From assembly GCF_018614655.1 (NCBI RefSeq), contig NZ_JAGGOG010000004.1, positions 186,001-250,000 of the forward strand: 64,000 nt of DNA, given 5' to 3'. The stretch is from Pseudomonas fluorescens (GTDB lineage Bacteria > Pseudomonadota > Gammaproteobacteria > Pseudomonadales > Pseudomonadaceae). The position numbers were made by a program, and so were the translations under genes. How positions within the stretch are numbered: position 1 is the stretch's first letter; every line of letters begins with the position of its first letter. Positions 1 to 9,123 of the stretch are shown here, in pieces. The notes under the pieces were generated by a model that worked only from the letters and a program-made list of their open reading frames with translations, ran no database searches and was not told where the DNA came from.

Positions 1-708
1 TTGCAGGTGACCAGCGACTTCCTGTATCCGGTGGCGGTGGCTGTATCGGCCATTACCACACTGCTCACGCCTTACCTGATTCGTGGCGCCGACCCGCTGT
101 CGTTGAAGATTGCGGCGGTGATGCCCAAACGTATGAGCCGGGTATTCGGCATGTATGGCGAGTGGCTGCGCAGCATCCAGCCTCAAGGCGAGGGCGCGAT
201 GCTGGCGTCGATGATCCGCAAGATCATTCTGCAGGTCGGGGTGAATCTGGCGCTGGTGATCGCGATCTTCTTTGCCGGCAGCTTCTTCGCGGGGCGTATT
301 GGCGGTTATCTGGAGGGTTGGATCAGCGATCCGAGCTGGCAAAAGGCATTGATCTGGGGCGGGGCGCTGTTGTTGTCGCTGCCGTTTTTGATTGCGGCGT
401 ACCGCAAGCTCAAGGCGCTGTCGATGTTGCTGGCAGAGATGAGCGTCAAGCCGGAAATGGCCGGGCGCCATACCCAGCGCGTGCGTCGGGTGATCGCCGA
501 AGTGATCCCGCTGCTCTCGTTGCTGGTGATCTTCCTGCTATTGGCAGCCTTGTCGGCCAGCATTTTGCCAACCAACAAGTTGCTCGTGCTGATCGCCGTA
601 GTGACGGCCGCGGTGGCCGCCGTGCTCTGGCGCTGGTTCATCCGCGTGCATACGCGGATGCAGGTGGCCTTGCTGGAAACCCTGGATAACCATAAAGACA
701 CCTTGTAG
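1..708 (+). CDS. Cation:proton antiporter (CPA2/KefB-like), C-terminal fragment
   Basis: This is the 3' part of a membrane protein cut by the left edge; the TTG at base 1 is not a real start. The visible 235 residues contain about four hydrophobic spans (about residues 80-100, 113-133, 165-187 and 190-212). The opening stretch VTSDFLYPVAVAVSAITTLL is the kind of sequence that ends the transport domain of CPA2 family Na+/H+ or K+/H+ exchangers in Pseudomonas. Such proteins exchange monovalent cations for protons across the inner membrane. The TAG stop lies inside the left arm of the REP element that follows. The family assignment is from recognition only, and the ion specificity cannot be told. 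Confidence 0.7.
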   Translation: MQVTSDFLYPVAVAVSAITTLLTPYLIRGADPLSLKIAAVMPKRMSRVFGMYGEWLRSIQPQGEGAMLASMIRKIILQVGVNLALVIAIFFAGSFFAGRIGGYLEGWISDPSWQKALIWGGALLLSLPFLIAAYRKLKALSMLLAEMSVKPEMAGRHTQRVRRVIAEVIPLLSLLVIFLLLAALSASILPTNKLLVLIAVVTAAVAAVLWRWFIRVHTRMQVALLETLDNHKDTL

Positions 709-804
709 GAGCGAGCGTGCTCGCGAAAAACGTCAACGATGACGCTGCCCTCCTGAGAGAACGCAGCGCTCTCAGGTTTTTCGCGAGCACGCTCGCTCCT
801 ACAA
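703..804. repeat. REP/BIME inverted repeat
   Basis: The left arm (703-730) and right arm (777-804) are perfect inverted copies, beginning TTGTAGGAGCGAGCGTGCTC, separated by 46 bases. This is the standard twin REP arrangement of the P. fluorescens group. It lies between two convergent genes and includes the antiporter stop codon, so it may act as a 3' mRNA hairpin. Confidence 0.9.
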
Positions 805-817
805 GGTGGTGCGGGTC

Positions 818-1225
818 TCAGCTTTCCAGCCAGACGTCCCGCGCCCAGTGCCACACGGATTCCCAGGTTTCTTCGGTGACGAGTTCTTCTTCGCCGGACC
901 ACAGCACCACAGTGCCGTCTTCTTCGACGCAGTAGTAGTCGTCGCCGTTCTGGCAGATCGGGATCATGCTGCGGTCAACACCGGCATCCCAGGCGTTGGC
1001 GGCAACGTCTGGCAGGTAGGTGTGGGATTGTGGGTCGGTGACGGTCACCGGCTCCAGGCTGCCGTAGACCACGTCGCTGACCGTCAGCAGAAATTCCCGG
1101 AAGACGAATGGAATATCGATGAACAGTTGTTCTTCGATTTCCACAATCTGGTCTTCATCAGGCAGTTCCAGAGGAACCGGAACCGGTTCGTTGGCTTCAC
1201 GCAATTGTTCGATGACTTCTTCCAC
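818..1225 (-). CDS. SMI1/KNR4-family protein
   Basis: A 135-residue acidic soluble protein without signal peptide or membrane span. The pattern is that of the SMI1/KNR4 (SUKH) superfamily: an early LPxExxIxxxEEQLxIxIPxxFREFL segment (about residues 21-47), and a late region with CQNGDDYYCVEEDGTVVLWS (about residues 91-110). Some SUKH proteins are immunity proteins against contact-dependent toxins, others are housekeeping; no toxin gene adjoins this one. The start is GTG, chosen because AGAGGAT lies about 8 bases upstream. It is convergent with the antiporter gene. The role is unknown. Confidence 0.75.
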   Translation of the reverse strand: MEEVIEQLREANEPVPVPLELPDEDQIVEIEEQLFIDIPFVFREFLLTVSDVVYGSLEPVTVTDPQSHTYLPDVAANAWDAGVDRSMIPICQNGDDYYCVEEDGTVVLWSGEEELVTEETWESVWHWARDVWLES

Positions 1226-1306
1226 GGCCGGGATCCTCTTGCTAGATGGCGCGGTTTATAGGGGCGCTTTATACAGTAGCTTGCTATAAGTGCAACCGTG
1301 AAATAG

Positions 1307-1332
1307 AAAACCCCGGACAAGTCCGGGGTTTT
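1307..1332. terminator. Bidirectional intrinsic terminator
   Basis: The perfect stem CCCCGGAC/GTCCGGGG is flanked by A-rich and T-rich sides (AAAA before, TTTTT after), so it can stop transcription on either strand. On the minus strand it follows the Tim44-domain gene, which ends at 1362, and precedes the SMI1/KNR4 gene. Confidence 0.85.
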
Positions 1333-1361
1333 TGTTACTGGGTGCTCAAAGCGCGTAGGGC

Positions 1362-2231
1362 TTAGCCGTTCTGGCGGATACCGGCCACCAGCCAAGGCTG
1401 GTTCTCGCCCTGCGGACGTTCCATGTTCCAGCTTTCGCTGAACACTTCACCCTGGTCGAAACGCGAGGTTTTCGACACGCCGCTGAAAGTCAGGGTGGCG
1501 ATGGTCTTGTCGGCGCGGTCATCCACACCTTCAAGTTGTACGCGCAGGTCGTCGATGTAGGTCGACTGGAAGCCTTCGCCCAGGTCGGCGCGTTCGCGCT
1601 TGAGGAACTCCAGCAGTTGCGGAGTCACGAACTCGGCGATCTTGTCCATTTCGTTGGCGTCCCAGTGTTGCTGCAGGGACTGGAAGTGGTTGCGTGCCGC
1701 TTCAACGAAACGCTCTTCGTTGAACCAAGCGGGCGCATTGATGACCGGACGAGCGGCGGCAGGTGCGGCCGAACCACCGAAGATCGAACCCATGGCAGGC
1801 TTTTGCTCGAACACTTCACGCTGCATTGGCGCGCCAGCCGGAGCCATGTGCTCCTGCTGCTTGCGGCGACGGGCGGCGATAAAGCGGAAGATCAAGAAGG
1901 CGATGACCGCCATGATCAGGATGTCGAAGATCTGCATGCCCTGGAAGCCGCCGCCCATGAACATGGAAGCGAGCAGGCCACCGGCAGCGATACCGGCCAG
2001 AGGACCTAACCAGCGCGAAGCACCGCCAGCCTTGGCAGCAGCGCCAGCGGCACCGGCAGCACCTGCGGTGGCAGCGGCACCGCCGACACCGGCGGAAGGC
2101 GCCATTTGGCTGGTCTGGTGGCTCGGCGCCGAACCCATGCTTTTGCCGCCACCGAAGCGCTTGGCGTTGGCGTCGAGGCTCATCGTCAGGCCGATGCACA
2201 ACGCCATGGCGATGCTAAGAAAACGTTTCAT
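1362..2231 (-). CDS. Tim44-domain (Tim44-like) membrane protein
   Basis: A 289-residue protein beginning MKRFLSIAMALCIGLTMSLDANA, a clear signal peptide. A glycine/alanine-rich low-complexity stretch follows (about residues 50-75). One hydrophobic span comes next (about residues 95-118, FDILIMAVIAFLIFRFIAAR) with a basic stop-transfer tail. The C-terminal Tim44-like domain (about residues 165-289) includes FVEAARNHFQSLQQHWDANE. In bacteria this domain is found in inner-membrane proteins of unclear role; the mitochondrial namesake is an import motor component. The start at 2231 was preferred over an in-frame ATG five codons upstream because it opens directly on the signal peptide. Downstream is the terminator at 1307-1332. 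Confidence 0.85.
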   Translation of the reverse strand: MKRFLSIAMALCIGLTMSLDANAKRFGGGKSMGSAPSHQTSQMAPSAGVGGAAATAGAAGAAGAAAKAGGASRWLGPLAGIAAGGLLASMFMGGGFQGMQIFDILIMAVIAFLIFRFIAARRRKQQEHMAPAGAPMQREVFEQKPAMGSIFGGSAAPAAARPVINAPAWFNEERFVEAARNHFQSLQQHWDANEMDKIAEFVTPQLLEFLKRERADLGEGFQSTYIDDLRVQLEGVDDRADKTIATLTFSGVSKTSRFDQGEVFSESWNMERPQGENQPWLVAGIRQNG

Positions 2232-2420
2232 AAAGGGAATTCCCATTTGTGGATTGCACGCGCGCCATGTTGCACAGGTGTCGTGACAGTGGCTAGCGAC
2301 ATAATGTTTCGGGCTTTTGCGTAAGACCGAATCAGAATGGTCTGTAGGACGTATTACAGATATTGGCCCGTCTCCCGTAAAAACAAGGGCGGGCCATATA
2401 CCTTCATGTGCGGCGGGGCT

Positions 2421-4604
2421 TTAAATCGCTTCCAACTTGGCATAACCCATCATCAGCCACTTGCTGCCTTCGGCGAAGTTCACCTGCACCCGGGCCTGAG
2501 CGCCCGCGCCTTCGAAGTTGAGGATCACGCCTTCGCCGAAGATCGCATGCTTGACCTGTTGGCCAAGGCTGAACGGCGTCTCGGGAATTTCAGAGCCGGC
2601 AAACATGCTGCTGGAGTTCTGCTGCTGGCCACCGCCGAATGGCCGACTGACGCTGTTGGACAGCCGTACCTCCTGTATCAACCCTTTCGGTACTTCACGT
2701 ACGAAGCGCGACACCTTGTTGTAGGTCTCGCTGCCGTACAGGCGTCGGGTTTCCGCGTAAGTCATCACCAGGTTGTGCATGGCCCGGGTGATGCCGACGT
2801 AGGCCAAGCGGCGTTCTTCTTCCAGGCGGCCCGGTTCTTCCAGGCTCATCTTGTGAGGGAACAGGCCTTCTTCCATGCCCACCAGGAACACGTAGGGGAA
2901 CTCCAGGCCCTTGGCGCTGTGCAGGGTCATCAGTTGGACGCTGTCTTCGTGCTCGTCGGCCTGGGTATCACCGGCCTCCAGCGACGCGTGCCCCAGGAAG
3001 GCGGCCAGCGGCGATAGCTCAGCATCTTCTTCGCTGTTTTCAAACGCCCGGGCGGCGCTGACCAGTTCCTCAAGGTTTTCTACCCGAGCCTGACCTTTCT
3101 CACCCTTTTCCGCTTCGTGGTAAGCGATCAGGCCGGATTGTTCGATCACGGTCTGAGTCATCAAGTGCAGGGGCATTTCCATGCACTTGGCGGCCAGGTT
3201 CTCGATCAACTCGACAAACACCCCCAAGGCACCGGCAGCACGGCCGGTCAGGCCTTTGTTGGCGATCAGCAGGCGCATGGCTTCCCACATCGACACGTCG
3301 CTGTGGCGCGCGTGGTCGCGGATGGCCTCGACGGTTTTCTCGCCGATGCCACGGGCCGGGATATTGATCACCCGCTCCAGTGCCGCATCGTTGCCACGGC
3401 CTTCCAGCAAGCGCAGATAGGCCATGGCGTTCTTGATTTCCGCCCGCTCGAAGAAGCGCTGACCACCATAGATGCGGTAAGGAATGCGCTCGCGCAGCAA
3501 GGCCTCCTCCAGCACTCGGGACTGGGCGTTGGAGCGGTACAGAATGGCGATATCGCTGCGGGCCAGGCCGGTTTTCAGGGCGCTTTCGATGGTTTCCACC
3601 ACGTAGCGCGCTTCGTCGTGCTCGTTGAAGGCCGCGTACAGATTGATCGCTTCACCTTCGCCGCCGTCAGTCCACAGCTCTTTACCCATGCGCCCGGTAT
3701 TGTTGGCGATCAAGGCGTTGGCGGCCTTGAGAATCCCGGCGGTGGAGCGATAGTTCTGCTCCAGGCGAATGGTTTCGGCGTCCGGGAAGTCGTCGGAATA
3801 CTGGTAGATGTTCTCGATTTTCGCGCCGCGCCAGCCATAGATTGACTGATCGTCGTCGCCCACCACCATCAGGCTGTCCCCACCCTTGGCCAGCAGGCGC
3901 AACCAGGCGTACTGCACGGCGTTGGTGTCCTGGAATTCGTCCACCAGGATATGGCGGAAGCGCTTCTGGTAGTGCGCCAGCAAGCCCGGGTTGTCGCGCC
4001 ACAGGTCGAGGGCACGCAGCAGCAGTTCGGAGAAGTCGATGACGCCGGCACGCTGGCAGGCTGCTTCGTAGGCTTCATAGATACTGCGCATGGTGGCCAG
4101 GAACAGGTCGCCGCTGGCCTGGATGTGTTGTGGGCGCAGGCCTTCATCTTTCTGGCCGTTGATGAACCACTGGGCCTGACGGGCGGGCCAACGCTGTTCG
4201 TCCAGACCCAGCTCGCGGATCACCCGCTTGACCAGGCGTTGCTGGTCGTCGCTGTCGAGAATCTGGAACGTCTGGCTCAGCCCGGCTTCCTGCCAATGGG
4301 CCCGCAGCAGGCGGTGCGCCAGGCCGTGGAAGGTACCGACCCACATGCCGGCCGGGCTGATGCCCATCAACTGCTCGATGCGATGACGCATCTCGGCAGC
4401 GGCCTTGTTGGTGAAGGTCACCGACAGGATTGAATGCGGTGAGGCGTTTTCAACCTGGATCAACCAGGCGATACGGTGCACCAGCACTCGGGTTTTACCG
4501 GAGCCAGCACCGGCCAGGACCAACTGACGGCCGACGGAGGCTGCTACGGCCTGGCGTTGGGCATCGTTGAGGGAGTTCAGCAAAAGAGAGAGATCATCGC
4601 GCAT
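2421..4604 (-). CDS. uvrD: DNA helicase II (UvrD)
   Basis: A 727-residue SF1A 3'-5' helicase, the normal length for UvrD. Walker A GAGSGKT lies near residue 32. Walker B with DEFQDTN is near residue 220, followed by GDDDQSIYGWRGA (motif III region). LEQNYRS (motif IV), LMTLHSAKGLEF (motif V) and VGITRAM (motif VI) follow in order. UvrD unwinds DNA in methyl-directed mismatch repair and nucleotide excision repair and removes RecA filaments. The C-terminal tail (from about residue 640) ends in a Tudor-like module, as in UvrD/PcrA. It is transcribed divergently from the GGDEF-EAL gene at 4861. SOS control is plausible, but I did not find a LexA box in the 256-base gap. Confidence 0.96.
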   Translation of the reverse strand: MRDDLSLLLNSLNDAQRQAVAASVGRQLVLAGAGSGKTRVLVHRIAWLIQVENASPHSILSVTFTNKAAAEMRHRIEQLMGISPAGMWVGTFHGLAHRLLRAHWQEAGLSQTFQILDSDDQQRLVKRVIRELGLDEQRWPARQAQWFINGQKDEGLRPQHIQASGDLFLATMRSIYEAYEAACQRAGVIDFSELLLRALDLWRDNPGLLAHYQKRFRHILVDEFQDTNAVQYAWLRLLAKGGDSLMVVGDDDQSIYGWRGAKIENIYQYSDDFPDAETIRLEQNYRSTAGILKAANALIANNTGRMGKELWTDGGEGEAINLYAAFNEHDEARYVVETIESALKTGLARSDIAILYRSNAQSRVLEEALLRERIPYRIYGGQRFFERAEIKNAMAYLRLLEGRGNDAALERVINIPARGIGEKTVEAIRDHARHSDVSMWEAMRLLIANKGLTGRAAGALGVFVELIENLAAKCMEMPLHLMTQTVIEQSGLIAYHEAEKGEKGQARVENLEELVSAARAFENSEEDAELSPLAAFLGHASLEAGDTQADEHEDSVQLMTLHSAKGLEFPYVFLVGMEEGLFPHKMSLEEPGRLEEERRLAYVGITRAMHNLVMTYAETRRLYGSETYNKVSRFVREVPKGLIQEVRLSNSVSRPFGGGQQQNSSSMFAGSEIPETPFSLGQQVKHAIFGEGVILNFEGAGAQARVQVNFAEGSKWLMMGYAKLEAI

Positions 4605-4860
4605 CGGCGCATTCTAGGGTGCCGGGGGAAGGGGGGCAAATCCCAATGCCCGGTGGTCGAAGGAAAACCAACAATCTGCTCCCAATGATGACCGGCTGGT
4701 CATCCCCCACAACCCGCGCCCCGTCTCGCTCAGCCCCTCTGGCTCCAAGGTTTGCGCCCATTTGGCGACCCATTTTTATGATCCGCAGCTGTTTGGTCTG
4801 CACGTTTGCTTGTGTATGCTCCGTCCACGTTTCGGGCTCACCATTATAAGAACACTGCCT

Positions 4861-7734
4861 ATGACCCTTAGCTCTGACCTGTCTGGGCCCGCTGTGGTGC
4901 CGGCACAGGTTATTCGCAAACATTACGCCATGGAGATGGCGGTCGAGCGCACGCGCCAGCTGTACCAAGGCTCGCTGTTGCCTACCTTATTGATGTTGCT
5001 CAACGGTCTGGTCTGCGCCTGGTTGCTCTGGAGCCCGCAGCGCTATCTGCTGGTCAGCGTTTGGCTGGTGTGGCTGCTGGCGCTGGTGGCCTTGCGGGTG
5101 ATTCAGGTGGCTGCGTTCGACTCCGCGATGCCGAGTCGCCAGGCGCAGCCGATCTGGCGGCGCATGTTCATGTTGGGGTCGGCGGTGAGCGGCTTGACGC
5201 TGGCCAGTGCGGCCATTGTCCTGGTGCCCGTAGACAGTTTCGCTCAACAGGTCTGGGTGTTCGGCTTGATCGGCGTGGCGACGCTGTCCGCCAGTGTCGC
5301 CTATGCCGTGAGCCTCTTGGCGTTCCTGTCGTTTGCCTTGCCCTGTTTGGTGCCTGCCATTGTTTATCTGTTCTGGAGCGGTGACCCGCAGCTGCAAGGT
5401 TGGGGCTGCTTGTGCCTGATTCTGCTGGCGTCCCTGAGCGTGGTGGCGTGGCAGGTCAACCGTCTGATTCAGCGTGGACTGTTGCGGCGTTTCCAGAACC
5501 AGGCATTGATCGAGCACCTGCAGCAAGCCCGCCAGCGCAGCGAACAATTGAATCAGGAGCTGGTTCGCGAAGTGGAGCAGCGGCGTCTGGTCGAACAGGA
5601 GTTACGAGAGGCGCAGGTCGGCCTGCAACAGCGCGTCGAACAGCGCAGCCAGGAACTGGACGCTACCAGCCTGGCCCTACGCAAAAGCGAAGCCCGTCTG
5701 GCCATGGCGTTACAGGCCAGCGAACTGGGCCTGTGGGACTGGAACCTGCAAACCGATGAGGTCCACCACACCCAGCTCAAGGAGCTGTTCGGCCTGGAGC
5801 CGGAATACGTCACGGCGATGCTCAGCCACCTCAAGCCGCGCCTGCATCCGGATGATCTGCCTTTGCTCAAGCATGCCCTGGTGGAGCACCTGAAAGGCCG
5901 TAGCGAGGACTATCGGGTGGAATACCGGATACGCCATGGCGACGGGCATTGGGTCTGGATCCAGGACCGGGGCCGTGCCGTCGAGCATTCGGCCAACGGA
6001 CGGGTCACGCGGATGCTGGGTACCCGGCGTGACATCAGCGCCGGCAAGGCCATAGAAGAGCAGCAACGGCTGGCATCCACGGTGTTCGAGGCCGCCAGCG
6101 AAGGGATCGTGATTCTTGATCCGGACTACGCGCTGATTGCCGTCAACCAGGCGTTCAGCCGTGTGACGGGTTTCGATATCGACGACATGCTGGGGCGCAA
6201 CGTCGTGGAGCTGCCCAGCAGCCGCGACGCCCGGCGCCACTTCCCGGTGATCCGCCAAGCCCTGCAAACCCACGGCACCTGGCAAGGTGAGCTGGTGGAA
6301 GCGCGTAAAAACGGCGAGCTCTATCCGCAATGGCTGCAACTGAATGTGGTGCGTGATGTGCGGGGAAATGTCAGCCATATCGTGGGCTTTTTCGCCGATC
6401 TTTCAGCGCGGCGCGAATCGGAAGAACGCATGCGCTACCTCACCCATTACGACGAATTGACCGGCCTGGCCAACCGTTCGCTATTCCGCGAGCGGTTGCG
6501 CGAAGCCCATCAGCGCGTACGTCAGGGCGGCCGTAGCCTGGCCTTGCTGCACATCAACCTGGACCGCTTCAAGCTGCTCAATGACAGCCTCGGTCATGAA
6601 GTGGCCGACCAACTGTTGCAGAAAATGGCCCGGCGACTGATCAACGCCTTGCCGGAAGCCGACACCATTGCCCGTCTCTCGGGGGATGAGTTCGCCGTGC
6701 TGTTTGATGCCTATGGCAGTTTGTCGAGCCTGGCGAGGGTGGCGACCCGTCTGTTGGCCAAGTTGCGGGTGCCGGTGACGGTAGAAGGGCATGAGCTGGT
6801 GGTTAGCGCCTCAATCGGCGTCAGTTTGTTGCCGGACAATGCGCGGGAAATTTCTGCGCTGGTCAGTCAATCGAACATGGCCATGCAACACGCCAAGCAC
6901 TTGGGCGGCAATAACTTCCAGTTCTATACCGACAGTCTGCAGGCCAGTACCCTGGAGCGTTTGCAGCTGGAGAACCAGTTACGCAAGGCCATTGAGGAGC
7001 GTCAGCTCAACGTCTATTACCAGCCCAAATTGTGCCTGGCCACGGGCAAGATGAACGCCGCCGAAGCGCTGGTGCGCTGGGATCACCCGCAATGGGGCAG
7101 GGTGCCGCCCGGTGATTTCATCGGCCTGGCGGAAGAAACCGGGTTGATCGTGCCGCTGGGTGAGTTTGTCCTGCGTCAGGCGTGTTGGCAGGCATGCGAG
7201 TGGCAGCGCCAGGGGCTGGCGCCGATTCGGGTGTCGGTAAACCTGTCGGTGCACCAGTTGCGCCAGGGCAAGCTGGTCAGCCTGGTGCGGCAAGTACTGG
7301 AAGAAACCGGCCTGGCGCCGCAATACCTGGAACTGGAACTGACGGAAAGCCAGTTGCTCGACAGCGTTGAACACATCATCTCCACCTTCCAGCAGTTGCG
7401 GGACCTGGGGGTGAAATTGGCCATCGATGACTTTGGCACCGGCTTCTCGTCCCTCAGTTACCTCAAACGCATCCCGGTGGATTACGTGAAGATCGACCAA
7501 ACCTTCATCCGTGGCCTGGGTCAGGGCCGTGAAGACGCGGCGATTACCCGAGCGATCATCGCCATGGCTCATGGCTTGGCGCTCAAGGTGGTGGCCGAGG
7601 GTGTGGAGGATCAGCAGCAGCTGGATTTCCTGCGGGCCGAGCAATGTGATGAGGTGCAGGGTTATTTGATCAGTCGGCCGATGGAGGCCGACGACTTGGC
7701 GGATTTGTTACGAAAAAATAGTCAGTTCCTGTAG
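4861..7734 (+). CDS. Membrane PAS-GGDEF-EAL c-di-GMP signalling protein
   Basis: A 957-residue protein. About five hydrophobic spans (residues about 37-210) are followed by a coiled coil (about 215-280), two PAS domains (about 285-400 and 405-520), GGDEF (about 525-690) and EAL (about 700-950). The GGDEF signature reads RLSGDEFAV (SGDEF at residues 607-611). The product-inhibition motif RxxD upstream is replaced by PEAD. The EAL half keeps EAL (735-737), SVNLS, ELTES, DDFGTGFSS, VKID and AEGVED, so phosphodiesterase activity is likely intact. Diguanylate cyclase activity is uncertain, and the GGDEF may serve as a GTP-sensing domain. An ATG at 4861 is used; an in-frame ATG at 4762 is possible but adds a stretch with no domain. 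Confidence 0.92.
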   Translation: MTLSSDLSGPAVVPAQVIRKHYAMEMAVERTRQLYQGSLLPTLLMLLNGLVCAWLLWSPQRYLLVSVWLVWLLALVALRVIQVAAFDSAMPSRQAQPIWRRMFMLGSAVSGLTLASAAIVLVPVDSFAQQVWVFGLIGVATLSASVAYAVSLLAFLSFALPCLVPAIVYLFWSGDPQLQGWGCLCLILLASLSVVAWQVNRLIQRGLLRRFQNQALIEHLQQARQRSEQLNQELVREVEQRRLVEQELREAQVGLQQRVEQRSQELDATSLALRKSEARLAMALQASELGLWDWNLQTDEVHHTQLKELFGLEPEYVTAMLSHLKPRLHPDDLPLLKHALVEHLKGRSEDYRVEYRIRHGDGHWVWIQDRGRAVEHSANGRVTRMLGTRRDISAGKAIEEQQRLASTVFEAASEGIVILDPDYALIAVNQAFSRVTGFDIDDMLGRNVVELPSSRDARRHFPVIRQALQTHGTWQGELVEARKNGELYPQWLQLNVVRDVRGNVSHIVGFFADLSARRESEERMRYLTHYDELTGLANRSLFRERLREAHQRVRQGGRSLALLHINLDRFKLLNDSLGHEVADQLLQKMARRLINALPEADTIARLSGDEFAVLFDAYGSLSSLARVATRLLAKLRVPVTVEGHELVVSASIGVSLLPDNAREISALVSQSNMAMQHAKHLGGNNFQFYTDSLQASTLERLQLENQLRKAIEERQLNVYYQPKLCLATGKMNAAEALVRWDHPQWGRVPPGDFIGLAEETGLIVPLGEFVLRQACWQACEWQRQGLAPIRVSVNLSVHQLRQGKLVSLVRQVLEETGLAPQYLELELTESQLLDSVEHIISTFQQLRDLGVKLAIDDFGTGFSSLSYLKRIPVDYVKIDQTFIRGLGQGREDAAITRAIIAMAHGLALKVVAEGVEDQQQLDFLRAEQCDEVQGYLISRPMEADDLADLLRKNSQFL

Positions 7735-7791
7735 ATACCGCCTTGCGCGTCACCAGGCAAGAGCCCTGTCAGGTCATACATTTGGCCCGTT

Positions 7792-7900
7792 GTAGCCGCT
7801 GCCGAGGCACGAGGCTGCGATAAGGGCCGAAGGGCCTTCAGCGGTTTCAAGATCCTGACGACTGCTGCGCGGCCGATCGCAGGCTGCGCCAGCGGCTACA
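7792..7900. repeat. 109-bp REP-like palindromic element, copy 1
   Basis: Begins GTAGCCGCTGCCGAGGCACG and ends with its near-inverse GCCAGCGGCTAC. The interior carries AAGGGCCGAAGGGCCTT and a second half GATCGCAGGCTGCGCC. It is nearly identical over 109 bases to the copy at 18351-18459. Related but diverged forms are at 38376-38476 and 55642-55744. Confidence 0.85.
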
Positions 7901-7971
7901 TACAGCGTGTCCGCCAAAATAGGGGGCAGCAGGGCGATTAAGTGATGCATCGAACGGGCAAACCGGCAATT

Positions 7972-7990
7972 CTTGTAGTATAACTACAAG
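7972..7990. promoter_or_regulatory. Perfect palindrome, candidate operator of the RpiR-type regulator
   Basis: CTTGTAGT-ATA-ACTACAAG has perfect 8-bp arms. The core TGTAGTATAACTACA fits the general form TGTAATWWWATTACA described for HexR-type regulators of gammaproteobacteria. It lies 45 bases upstream of the regulator start and overlaps a possible -10 (TATAAC), which suggests autoregulation. The sequence match is seen; the function is inferred. Confidence 0.6.
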
Positions 7991-8034
7991 CTTGCTACAT
8001 CCCTGGCGTCAGCCAATAACAAGAGTCCAGCCCT

Positions 8035-8901
8035 TTGAACCTGTTGCAACATATCGCCCAGTCGCGCCACCTGTTACGCAAATCGGAACTCAAGGTTGCC
8101 GATCACGTGCTGCTTGATCCTGCGGCTGTGATGCACAGTTCCATGGCTGACCTGGCCCACAGCGTGGGTATCAGTGAGCCCACCATCGTGCGCTTCTGCC
8201 GTGCCATCGGTTGCTCCGGGTTCCAGGACTTGAAGCTCAAGCTGGCCCAGAGCCTGGCGGCCGGTGCGAGTTTTGGGCAGTTCGCCATTCACGAAGACGA
8301 CTCCGTCGCTGACTACAGCCTGAAAATCTTCGACACCACCCTGCACACCCTCATGGAAGTGCGAGAAAAGCTCGACCCAGTGGAGTTGCAGAAAGCCGTG
8401 ACGGCGATGTCCCAAGCCCAGCGCGTGGAGTTTTATGGCTTTGGTGCCTCGGGCGCGGTGGCGGCGGATGCCCAGCACAAGTTTTTCCGCTTGCTGCTGA
8501 CGGCGGCAGCCTACAGCGACCCGCACATGCAGGCGATGTCGGCGGTGACCTTGAAACCCACCGACGTGGCGATCTGTATTTCCCAGTCCGGTCGTTCAAA
8601 AGACCTGCTGATTACCGCCAACCTGGTGCGTGAAAGCGGCGCGTCGTTGATTACCTTGTGCCCGAGCCAGACGCCATTGGCTGAGCTGTCGACCGTCAAC
8701 CTGGCGATCGATGTGCATGAAGACACCGAAATCTACACTCCGCTGACCTCGCGTATCGCCCATCTGGTGGTGATCGATGTGTTGGCGATGGGCGTGGCGA
8801 TGGCCCGTGGCCCGAGCCTGGTCAACCACCTCAAGAGCGTCAAGCGCAGCCTGCGTAGCCTTCGGTTGTCGCCCAAGTCCGTCAAAGCCCTGGACGACTA
8901 A
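8035..8901 (+). CDS. MurR/RpiR-family (HexR-like) transcriptional regulator
   Basis: A 288-residue protein with an N-terminal HTH_6 domain (residues about 1-77; ISEPTIVRFCRAIGCSGFQD is the recognition helix region) and a C-terminal SIS sugar-phosphate binding domain (about 125-260; GFGASGAVAADAQHKFFR and CISQSGRSKD). HexR of Pseudomonas binds KDPG and controls zwf, edd and gap. This protein belongs to the same family but lies beside the LysR/pycA genes, as does PA5438 of P. aeruginosa, rather than beside zwf. I therefore treat it as a HexR paralogue, not HexR itself. The start is TTG at 8035, giving the family N-terminus MNLLQHIAQSR. The ribosome site is weak. A palindromic operator lies just upstream. 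Confidence 0.88.
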   Translation: MNLLQHIAQSRHLLRKSELKVADHVLLDPAAVMHSSMADLAHSVGISEPTIVRFCRAIGCSGFQDLKLKLAQSLAAGASFGQFAIHEDDSVADYSLKIFDTTLHTLMEVREKLDPVELQKAVTAMSQAQRVEFYGFGASGAVAADAQHKFFRLLLTAAAYSDPHMQAMSAVTLKPTDVAICISQSGRSKDLLITANLVRESGASLITLCPSQTPLAELSTVNLAIDVHEDTEIYTPLTSRIAHLVVIDVLAMGVAMARGPSLVNHLKSVKRSLRSLRLSPKSVKALDD

Positions 8902-8922
8902 GGGTCATGCGCGGTCAAAAAA

Positions 8923-9012
8923 TGTGGGGGCGGGCTTGCTCGCGAAAGCGGAGTGTCAGGCACTGAGGTGTTTACTGATAGACCGCTTTCGCGAGCAAGC
9001 CCGCTCTCACAT
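8923..9012. repeat. REP/BIME inverted repeat
   Basis: TGTGGGGGCGGGCTTGCTCG at 8923 is mirrored by CGAGCAAGCCCGCTCTCACA ending near 9012, with about 30 bases between the arms. It sits directly after the RpiR-type gene. Confidence 0.88.
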
Positions 9013-9123
9013 TTTGAATTGCGTCATATCCAGAAGATTCATCAGCTTGTCATCCCCGCGCCGCTAAACGGTAATCCCCTGTGCCTATCCTGACCTCCCC
9101 GTACTCGCATTGGGAGACTCGAA

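Noticed and set aside
8035..8901. Naming this regulator HexR outright
   Set aside because: HexR of Pseudomonas is next to zwf and, as remembered, has a different N-terminus. Position beside pycR-pycA points to a paralogue.
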